DNA of 64,000 nucleotides, taken from positions 168,684,625 through 168,748,624 of the forward strand of contig BTPG01000002.1 in assembly GCA_036245525.1 (NCBI GenBank), read 5' to 3'. The notes beneath the pieces were generated by a model. That model made no database searches and was not told the DNA's origin. It saw only the letters and a list, made by a program, of their open reading frames with translations. The position numbers were made by a program, and so were the translations under genes. How positions within the stretch are numbered: the stretch's first letter is position 1; each line of letters opens with the position of its first letter. Of this stretch, positions 20,895-29,331 are shown one piece after another. This DNA comes from Semisulcospira habei. Lineage: Eukaryota; Mollusca; Gastropoda; Semisulcospiridae.

Positions 20895-23447
20895 AATTCC
20901 TTGCTGGATTCCTTAACCGCCTGCCAATGAGGGCCGAAGAGGAGCTCGTTGCCCAGCGGGGCCCGCCGCAGCTGGTTCTTGATCTCCGACGGTAGTGAGC
21001 AGGCTTGTAAAACAGCATCTCGCCGCATGAGGTCGCAGTTTGCCGCCGCCGTCATCGCGTTGACCGAGGTGTGGTAGGCTGCGCGGTTGCAAGACACGGT
21101 CAAGGCCAAGATGTCGGTCAAGAGCGGTGCGATGGTAGGGCTCCAAGCTTCCTCCACCCGTCGAACTATCGCCTGAGTCGCCAAGTCCAAGAATCCTGCC
21201 GAAGCTAGCGCATTGCGGATGAGTACCGCCGTCTTAGTCAGTCCAGGAGGGAGTACCGCTCTTTCTTTTTGTCGAGTAAGGCCCGCACAGGAAGTCGCTG
21301 AGGGATCCACCTCCGGCAGAGGGCAAGCAAAGGCCTGAGAGTGTCCTGCGTACCACTTCTGCTGGAAAGCTATCATGAGGTCCGCCGGCCACTTGTGGTC
21401 CGAGAAGAATCCCGTATCTCCAAGCGAACCCTGCAGTAGATGAGTCGACAGGGCATCCCGGATGTCGCGAAATCCAGGCGGTTGCGGTAGAGACTTGAAG
21501 CGCTTGGCGTGACGCTCCGCGTCCACAAAGGCCGAGGCTCTCTTCTTCGCCGGTGGAGAAGGAGGGCAGTCTTCCGCCGGTAAGGTAGCGGCAATAAGTC
21601 TCGCCGCTTCGTCTAACGCACGCATGGTCTCCGTTCTGTGTCCGAACGACGCTGGGGGAACATCCGTTTCCCCCGGAGAATCCGAGTGCAGGCTCGGTGC
21701 GGCGTCCAACCAGGCGGACACCGAGTCTCCAGGAGTCAGGCTGACGGAGTCCAGAACACGAGCGGAGCTTCCAAGCTTGTCTGAAGCCCTCCCGGGATCC
21801 GCGGGTGCCAGAGGTGTCGTGTGGCGCCGCGGCGACGAAGCCATGTTGGGAAGAGGAGGTCTTCCACCGGGTGCAGAAGGCGAACTCCTGGGAGCACGGT
21901 GCCCCCGCGGCGAGCGGCTGTGACGCGAAGAGCGGGAACTGTGCGAAGTCCGCCGGGACCGACGGGAGTCCTGTTTTGTCCGAGTCGCTGAGCGGCGCCT
22001 ATCACGGGGTTCCCGTGAGGCGTGATGACGAAAGGAACGAGGGCTAACATGACGGTAAGAGTCCACTGTACTGGCGTGCCGTCTCGGACTCGATCTCCTT
22101 TGAGTGTCTCTGCGTGGTAAGGGGTAGCAACTCGAGTCCGAAGAGCTAAGCTCTCTCGAACGAAAGCGGCGATCCGGATCCCGACGTGACGTCGAGGGTC
22201 GTCTTTCCAAACTATATCTGCCGCGTGTGCTGTGGCCCCGCGCTTGGAAAGGCGAAACAGAAGCATCACCCCTAACCTGGGATCTGGAGGTAGTGCGCGT
22301 GTCCAAACCCGGCCTGTCCACCCTGCGGGGGCCTGCGTCTCGCAAAGGCGGAAATCTCTCTGTCTGTCGTTTGTCCGCTCTATCGTGTGGCGAGGTGGCT
22401 ACCAAGGTCGCACTCGAGGGCGTGTATCTCTGCTCATAATGGACCAGAGTCCCGGACAGCCGTCCCTCCCGCAGGCGCTTATACTTGTCGAGCCTGCGAT
22501 CGTCTGAGCGAGCGAAGTCTGGTAGCGTCGTGGTGTCGCCAAGAGCCGCCATCTCTGCGGTCTTATCAATGGTAGCCGTTACTAGCACTAACGACGTGTC
22601 AGCTAACTCACCCGCTGACGCATTTCCAGGTTCCGGTGCCTTCTCCGCCACAGGTAAAGGCCCTGCCTTGGGCCCCCCAAAGGTGTCCGTGGTCGTCTCT
22701 AAGGATCGATCTCTCGGAGGAGACCTATGGTCTCTGCGGGACAACGAAGTCCCTATGTAACCTCTAGAGGCCTCTGACCGGCGCTCTCTGGTAGGCTTTG
22801 TACACTCTCCGCGGGCCAACACAGTCTCTGTCACCGACTTGGGGCCCACCTTCGTACATTTGGCCGTCTCTGCCCCGTGACTACTGCCAGGACTGGAATG
22901 ATCTCTGCGGGACAACGAAGTCCCTGTCACTGGCTTAGGTCCCACCTTTGGGCCACCGGTCGTCTGAGACCGGTCACTTTTGCGAGGCCTGGAATAGTCT
23001 CTGCGGGACAACGAAGTCCCTGTTACTGACTTTGGTTCCACCTGTGGGCCTCCGGTCGTCTCAGCCAGTCTACTTCTGCTAGGCCTGGGGTAGTCACTGC
23101 GGGACAACGAAGTCCCTGTTACTGACTTAGGTTCCACCTGTGGGCCTCCGGCCGTCTCAGCCGGGTTATTTCTGCTAGGCCTGGAATAGTCTCTGCGGGA
23201 CAACGAAGTCCCTGTGACTGACTGGGTTCTCTCCTTAGGGCTGGCCGTCCGCGTCGGTCGGTCTTGCATAGGCGTCGGACGCTCCCTGCAGTAGAAACGC
23301 CACAGGTCTGACCACGCTTCTTCCGGCCATGAGGCGCAGACATCACAAGTATGGTTGGAATCGCAGCCGGAGCAGGGAAGGCAAAACTCGTGTTCATCTG
23401 AGGGCCACTGAAAATCCCGACACATCGTGCAGGTACGAACCTGGTAT
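20741..23447 (-). CDS. gag-like protein of DIRS copy B, coding exon 2
   Basis: It begins at a strong acceptor (pyrimidine run, TTTTTTCAG). A Cys-rich cluster follows ('YQVRTCTMCRDFQWP', then 'CLPCSGC' and 'CDVC'), then 'WSDLWRFYCRERPTP'. Next come tandem peptide repeats, a long Arg/Ser-rich tract, and the conserved core with 'PPAKKRASAFVDAERHAKR', 'QQKWYAGHSQAF' and 'AAYHTSVNAMTAAANCDLMRR'. Expected role: nucleic-acid-binding structural protein of the retrotransposon particle. With the 8-base first exon it makes about 904 residues. Near 20840 the frame departs from the one used by copy A. The A-like ending ('RPARRPFGRGRAR') is open in another frame to 20656, so a one-base indel is likely. Confidence 0.85.
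22640..23235 (-). repeat. Tandem peptide-coding repeats in gag of copy B
   Basis: About six units of roughly 96 bases. Each contains TCTCTGCGGGACAACGAAG or a variant on the plus strand (at about 22725, 22903, 22997, 23093 and 23191). They encode 'VTGTSLSRRDYSRP...ET.GGP.V.PK' on the minus strand. Confidence 0.85.
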
Positions 23448-23628
23448 CTGAAAAAAGATAGCAGAATGAAGGACGAGCGAGCGTGGCCTCTAAGGACACG
23501 CAAGAAGTGACTGCGCGCAAAATGTATCGAGCCTACTCGAAAAACGAAGCGAGTGCACCAAACGTGCCGACGCTCGGCGCTCTTTTCCCCCCCAGAGCGC
23601 CGGTCGAGGGCATGTACCGAGATGTTAC

Positions 23629-23636
23629 CTGGCCAT
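23629..23636 (-). CDS. gag of DIRS copy B, predicted 8-base first coding exon
   Basis: ATGGCCAG followed by the donor GTAAC. The intron would be 23628-23448 (181 bases). Joining AG to A of exon 2 gives Met-Ala-Arg and keeps the Cys-cluster frame. Copy F has the same arrangement (ATGGCTAG then GTAAGG), and A and E have related ones. The call rests on splice-site sequence and this conservation, without transcript support. Confidence 0.6.
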
Positions 23637-24125
23637 GTCGAGACCGGTGTCAACCCACGTCTGTCCAGCGAAGTGAAGACCCCGACGCAAGGGATCGCTC
23701 GCCACGAAGTCCGACCGGGCAGCAAGTTGAAGCAGTGCTCAGAAACCGCAAGGCCCAGTCCCCACTGCTAAGCTTCCCGTCACCAGAAACCGCCAGGCAC
23801 AGTGTCGAACAGACCCAGGCGAAGACAAGTAGCCGCCGAGTGAAGGCGCAATCCAACCAAGGTCGAAGACCGGTTCAAGTCAGCACGGAGCACGAAGTGG
23901 ACACAACCGAACTCGGCGCCAGCTAAGAACTAAACTGAGGTATGACGGGTATTTTCGCACCGGATGGGAAGAAGGGGAGGCTATTCTGGCGAGGGCCTAT
24001 TCTATGGCGCCCCACTCCTGCCAACGATACCGTATACGGACACAACCAAATTTGGCTAAAATTAGGCTAGCTAAGAACCATTCCCTAAGTGTAATACCAT
24101 CGGTAATGTGTTTTGAGAAAACAAA

Positions 24126-24313
24126 CTGAACAGGATCCAAAAGCAAGAGACACAGATCTTCCTGAGCCCTGCAGCTGTAAGGGCTCAGGAGGATCTATGC
24201 TTCTTGTTAACACCACTTTGTATATATCTATGTTGCTGGTTGGCTAAGACTCTTGAGCACTGAGTTAACAAAGATCTCAGAAACACAATCTACATCCACT
24301 GGCAGTGAAAGGA
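24126..24313. repeat. Hairpin family 3 copy next to copy B
   Basis: The core AGATCTTCCTGAGCCC pairs with GGGCTCAGGAGGATCT. The right part matches the tail of the 54816 copy (GAGTTAACAAAGAT, then AGAAACAC). It ends at TTAA 24314-24317, which the next MITE shares. Confidence 0.6.
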
Positions 24314-24317
24314 TTAA

Positions 24318-24401
24318 CCCATAGCGTGTTGGTACTGGTTTTTGTCATGACGATTCCTGCTGGAATCATCGCAACAAAAAATGCTACCGACACACAAAGG
24401 G
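24318..24401. repeat. Palindromic MITE, family 2, with intact TTAA on both sides
   Basis: TTAA at 24314-24317 and 24402-24405. The ends are CCCATAGCGTGTTGG and CACACAAAGGG, and the centre is GATTCCTGCTGGAATC. Confidence 0.8.
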
Positions 24402-24552
24402 TTAACCAAATGTATAAAGGTACAAAGGTATAACAGCAGGGTGAAATGAGAGGTTGGCAGTATGGATTGGACTACCCATCCCTCCCCCAACTCGATCCAT
24501 GCACTTTATTCATGCATGAGGTCTATAAAGTGTTTACAGTTTGTGTACCAAC

Positions 24553-24963
24553 CTGAAGACAAGTTTCACAGTATGGCTGAGAACAGTCTAAACAAAAATG
24601 ATCTGCTTCCTTTGGGTACTGAGTCTGCTTAGAACATGGCAGGCACACCTCCCCCTTTCCTGACCCCTCCTCCTTGGCCTTAGACACCTCGCTGAGACAG
24701 CTGGCCAAATCAGTCATGATGAAATTGCTGCGAAACTGGATGCTCCATTCTGCAATGGGACAGTGTGGGTTTGGCGGTCGAACAGCCTCTCTGCAGACAG
24801 GGCAGGTAAAGGTAGTCTGTGTGGGTCCCATACGACAGTTTTCGATGTATCCTCGAAGACACTTTTGGCAGAAGGAGTGAAGGCACGGGAGCATTCGTGG
24901 GTCTTCATAAGCCTCCAGACATATTGGGCACTTGATGACCGACTGAATCAGTGACTCAGCCAT
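24553..24963 (-). CDS. TRIM-type E3 ligase, coding exon 1 (RING and B-box 1)
   Basis: Starts at the ATG at 24963 and ends at the donor CAG-GTTGGT, exactly 137 codons. The RING is classical C3HC4: Cys12, Cys15, Cys27, His29, Cys32, Cys35, Cys54 and Cys57 ('CPICLEAYEDPRMLPCLHSFC' region). B-box 1 begins at Cys107/Cys110 and continues with Cys124, Cys127, Cys132 and Cys135; its last His residues come from exon 2. The RING makes it a ubiquitin ligase. Introns of about 7.5 and 10.3 kb separate it from the other exons and are mostly filled by DIRS copies B, C and D. Confidence 0.92.
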
Positions 24964-26086
24964 GTTTAGCTCATCCAGTCAACCTATGCCAGAAAGAAAA
25001 TGTAATGTATGAATTTTATTATTTGTTTTTAAACCCCTATATTACTGTTTTATGACTATAGTAGCCTCCTACATAATGCAATGCTAAAGACTGTTTTGAA
25101 ATAATATGCAGTGCTGAGAAATGTGTATCAAATGCAGAGAAGAATGGAGAAAGAAACAAGCTTGAAATGACAGTTGGGTTCTTCAGTGCTGAAAAGCAGT
25201 AGTTGGTGATTTCAGCAGTATTATGTTTAATACTAGTACTGACTGACTTGCATACTTCCCAATGTGCAAAAGGCCATCGGGCCGATGTCTGCCCGATGGC
25301 CTTTTGCGCATTGAGTTCTTTCCACTCACGATAACCAAAATACTACACATTATCGTCCCCATGCCCTCTCCTCCCTTCTCATCCTCACATGTCTTATAAA
25401 GTCATGTCGCTGCCTGTTTCCCGACTCACGAAAATGCACGGATCGACTCACAGAAAATCGATTAGTTGAAAAATGCCCACAAATAGTAAAAAATGCATTA
25501 TACTCTGACGTGACACGTAAGACAGTGAACAGAAATATTGACTACAGGCACAATCAGCTGAGACTTCACTACATGCTTACAGTTAATGAAGCCACTTTCA
25601 TAGATACAAAACACTTTAAAATAGTTGTATTTTCATAATCAGTCTGTATTGAGGAGACGCGAATTATTGTATATTCTTGATCTTACAAAATCAGCTATAG
25701 AATCAGACTCACGTTCAATCAAAATAGATGCTGTCTGGCATTCCAGACATCAAGGGACACCACTCTCACCAAAATAAGCTTATTTGACCTCTGACCTCGC
25801 ACTTGCCCCTCGTTTTCTTTCCTCAATTTGCTTGTACAGCATATTATCCAATACCCATAGCTATAGGTGACGGGGAAAAAAGATTATAATTTTGTTATTT
25901 TCAAACTACAAACATGCATGTCTTAATTTGTTGTAAACGGTAAAACTTCAAACAAACTAAGCCATCTTACCCCAAGAGATAAATGAGCTCGCCCAACATT
26001 TGTTTGACCTGCGAGGAGTGACTCGCAATTTTAAGTGACCTCGTGCAAAGTGACCATTAGTACACAGAAATTCGAACTATCTAAAC
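24964..26086. promoter_or_regulatory. Head-to-head intergenic region between TRIM and GDAP1-like genes
   Basis: About 1.1 kb between two divergent start codons, so both promoters must lie here unless further 5' exons exist. I see no clear TATA box. A strong palindrome at about 25258-25317 pairs CAAAAGGCCATCGGG with CCCGATGGCCTTTTG. No large transposon is inserted here, unlike in the introns. Confidence 0.5.
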
Positions 26087-26140
26087 ATGGGTCACGATGT
26101 AAAGCTGTTCTACCACCCGGCCTCATCTTGTTCTCAAAAG
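26087..26140 (+). CDS. GDAP1: GDAP1-like protein (first copy), coding exon 1
   Basis: Eighteen codons from the ATG at 26087 to the donor AAG-GTAAAA. The 'VKLFYHPASSCSQK' peptide is the first strand and active-site loop of the GST-type thioredoxin fold. It matches the start of GDAP1, a tail-anchored GST-like protein of the outer mitochondrial membrane and peroxisomes involved in organelle fission. The second gene begins with an equally long exon ('VKLYYHPGSSCSQK'), which supports the start. The intron after it holds the 6.3-kb DIRS copy A. Confidence 0.88.
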
Positions 26141-26924
26141 GTAAAACGTACAGAGTTGTTTTGTATCAATTTTACTTTCGTGTTTTGTTGGGATCGGTGC
26201 ATGAAACTTGCAGCGCAATACTTGTTTACATCTTTGTGTATGCTGACCCAGTATTTACGCGTACACATGTGCCATTTTTGCAGTTTTCAAAAAGTTTATA
26301 ACATATTGTAGTAGTGGGGATGATATATAATTGTATGTGTCCATCGATGTTTATATTTGGAGCTACGGGTTTTGCTTGCTGGAAGGCGCGTCTTCCGATC
26401 AGCTGCTCGAATGTTTTGTCCTACTTTTCCCGAAAAAAGCCGGAATGACCAGAAATAGTGCACGGGAAAGTTTTCAATCTATAGCATAGGTTAAAGTAAT
26501 ATAGAGTATAAACCGCATTGTTTATTTCCTCAAAAACATTACCGATGACATGACTGATAGGGAAGTGTCTACTTACTCTCAATTTTAGCCTAGGAACCCG
26601 TTGTGCCCCTGCACCAACCGGGAGGCACTCGGGGAACCCACAGAGGGGCCGAGAGTGATCTCCCGTGACTGCCCATCCGGTTCCGAGTCATGTGATGCTT
26701 ACTCAGTTTAGTCTACTTAGCTCGTCTAGTGCAGACGTGTTTTGCTAGCCTCCGGCCTCGCTTACTTTCGACCGGTTTGGAACCCGTCTTTGTCCTGTGT
26801 TGGGACTTGCTTCGCTTGCGGACTCTTGCCGTGTGCTGCTACCTTCAGCTGCTTCTTCTTCTGCCTCTGCTGCCTTCTCGCCTCTTCGGTTGGCCTCCTT
26901 TCCCACCTTCGGCGCTGTTGTGGT

Positions 26925-26962
26925 ATGGAGGTGTCGTCCCCCGCCCCTGTTGCTGCGGAGAG
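26925..26962 (+). CDS. gag of DIRS copy A, predicted first coding exon
   Basis: ATG GAG GTG ... GAG AG, then the donor GTAAGG at 26963. The frame-consistent acceptor TGTGTTGCAG lies at 27411-27413 (intron of 451 bases). AG joins T to make Ser just before the first Cys of the Cys cluster. The intron contains a 19-base poly-G run (27283-27301). The open frame that runs back through the intron to 27262 starts at a GTG, not an ATG. The splice is predicted, supported by the same layout in B, E and F. Confidence 0.65.
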
Positions 26963-27282
26963 GTAAGGTAGTTGATTGGCCTTCGGCCGGCCTCCAAGCG
27001 GGTCGCCGGTCGTGAGCTCTTCTCAGCCTTTGTTTGTTTGACCTGGCGCCGTGCTTTGTTTCTCAGCTTGGCCCTTGCGGCCTACGCCGTGTCGCTTAAT
27101 ACTTAGCGCGGGCGCATAAACTGTCTTTGTTTTTCATGCAGAGATTGACCAATGAAACATGTGTTGTGCAAGACGGCTTTCCGTCTTTTGTTGCGGTTAC
27201 GTTGGGTAGCCGGGTGCTGGCGGAGCGTTGCTGCGCTCCGGACTCTTAGCTTGCCGGCCTCGTGCCTCGGCGCTCGCACCTT

Positions 27283-27301
27283 GGGGGGGGGGGGGGGGGG
27301 G
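27283..27301 (+). repeat. Poly-G run (19) in the predicted gag intron of copy A
   Basis: A homopolymer of G on the sense strand between the predicted donor and acceptor. Confidence 0.9.
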
Positions 27302-27413
27302 TGAATTGTGTGTTCACTTTGGGTGTTGACTTTGTCACCTTAGTTTCCCCTTTCCCCTTGTTGGGCGCTGCCACGTGCTCTCGCTTGTACGCTTGTTTGT
27401 TTGTGTGTTGCAG

Positions 27414-29331
27414 TTGCCAAGTGCGAACCTGCACCCTCTGCGGCGACTTCCAGTGGCCAACGGACAACCACGCTGTATGCCTCCCTTGCTCTGGCTGTGC
27501 CTCGGGCCGCTCTTGTGACCTCTGCTCCACGTGGCCAGAACTGAAGTGGTCGCAGCTTTGGAGATTTTACAGGCGGGACCGGCCGTTACCTGTGAGTAAC
27601 CCTCCCGTCCGAGCGTCCCCCAGTGTGTCAGGAGCAGGGACCAAGCTTGTCCGTTCGGACCCCATGGATAGGACGCCGCTTAGAACGCGTACACCCAGCA
27701 CTGTTCGGACAACTGACCCTACCTTGCAGACCCCAAGTGCCGTCCTCCCTGAGCTCGGCCCAAGGGGACGCGACCCTCGCCGCCCCTTGTCTGCGGTCAG
27801 TTCTCGCTCGTCTCTCACGCCCGCGCACTCCTACGAGGAGTCAAGTTACCGGCAGGGAGCCCGCCTTTTAGCGCCCGGCTCTCAGAGACGAAGTGCTACG
27901 CGACCAAGGACTCACGACTCTAGGGCTTCTCCCTATTCGCCGCGATCTCGCTCGCCGTGGGACTCTCGTCGTCGGCATCATCATTTTCGTCGGACGCCCT
28001 CCAGCCCCCCTCGCCTGGTCGCGGCTTTGCCGCGGTCTTCTTCGCGCTACCGGCGGTCTTCGCCCCATCGCTCTTCGCGTCGGCCGTCTTTTTCCCCTAG
28101 GCGTCGCTCCGCGCGGAGCCCTCGCCGGGAGGGTCCCCCTCATTCCCGTCCTCGTAGTCGCTCTCCCTTCTCCTCCCGGCTGGACGCCTCTCGGGGACCT
28201 CTCCGTTCTCGCCGCGGCAGTCCGCTTGCCGCTCCCCCTCCTCCCCGGGACGAGGACGCCTTGAGTTTGCTGGCTGAGGATTCTGCTTCTGCCCTGCTAG
28301 GCCCAGGTAGCCGTTCCCCCGCCTCCCGCTCGTCCCTTTCGGACATCTCGGACGCTTCTCCGCTGCCTTCTTCTTCTCGCGCGGCTACGTTGCTCGCCTT
28401 GGATGAGGCCGCCCGCATCGTTTCCGCCTCCCTCCCAGTCGACGCTTGCCCTCCGTCTCCCCCCCTCAAGCGCAAGGTATCGGCCTTCGTCGATGCTGGT
28501 CGGCAGACGAAGAAGTTTAAGTCTCTTCCTCAGCCTCCTGGTTTCAGCGACATGCGGGACGCCTTCTCTGCGCACCTCCTCGCTGCCCCTAGGGAACATC
28601 AGTTTTTCGGCGACCGCAGATGGCCCCCCGGCCTCGACATCGCCTTCCGGCAGGAGTGGTACTCTGGACATTCCCAGTCCTTTGTCTGCGCTCTTCCTCC
28701 AGTGGATCCGGCGGCTGTTCTTCAGGCTGGCGGCTCTTCGCTTCTGAAACGCGCCATTCCTCGAGGTTTGGATGCTACAGCGGCCCTGGTTCGTAACACC
28801 CTTGCTTGTTCGGGCTTCCTCGAGCTTGTCACCCGAGCGGCGGTACAGCGGATAGAGGAAGCTTGGCATCCTTCCATCACTCCCCTGTTAGGAGATCTTC
28901 TCGCCCTCGCGGAGGTAGCTAATCGTGCGGCGTATCACTCATCTGTCAACGCCATGGCGGCTTCCTCCAATTGTGACCTCATGCGTCGAGATGCTGTCCT
29001 GCGGGCTTGCCGGGGTTTGCCTTCGGACCTGCAGAACCAGTTGCGTCGTGCCCCCCTAGGTGGATCACTTCTGTTTGGCGATACCTGGTCTTCGGTTAAG
29101 ATCGCGAACTCGGATCGGTGGCCTTCCAAATCTGCGCCTTCTCGCTTTCGCTCCTCCCGCAAGGCCGCGGGTCGCGCCCTGCGGGGCTCCGGACTTCCTG
29201 CGTCCTCAGACCCCCTCCCTTCTCGTAACCCCCGCCGCCGCCCTGCCTTTGGTCGACCCGGTCAGGTTAGCTCCTTTGCCCCCGCCCGGTCCCGACCTGC
29301 CCGTCGCCCTGGGCGCGGGCGGGCTCACTGA
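27414..29331 (+). CDS. gag-like protein of DIRS copy A, coding exon 2
   Basis: With exon 1 this gives 651 residues. It opens with eight cysteines spaced C-x4-C-x2-C-x12-C-x2-C-x2-C-x5-C-x2-C ('CTLCGDFQWP', 'CLPCSGC', 'CDLC'), a likely zinc-binding module unlike the usual CCHC knuckle. Then come 'WSQLWRFYRRDRPLP' and a long Arg/Ser/Pro-rich, presumably RNA-binding tract. The core includes 'PPLKRKVSAFVDAGRQTKK', 'RQEWYSGHSQSF' and 'AAYHSSVNAMAASSNCDLMRR'. The end is basic ('RPARRPGRGRAH'). Its last 270 bases overlap the RT frame in +1 register. Function is by position and composition; I know no cellular homologue. Confidence 0.85.

Larger units (their letters stand above)
17194..24125 (-). mobile_element. 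DIRS-type retrotransposon copy B, near-intact
   Basis: A minus-strand element of 6.9 kb in TRIM intron 1, with AAA at both outer ends. The terminal inverted repeats, about 23930-24095 against 17245-17410, look identical throughout, so insertion is recent. The internal complementary region lies at 17461-17556. In sense order it carries gag (two predicted exons), RT-RNase H and tyrosine recombinase. I find two frame defects, one in the gag C-terminus and one in the recombinase. It would need help to move unless these are sequence errors. Confidence 0.92.
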
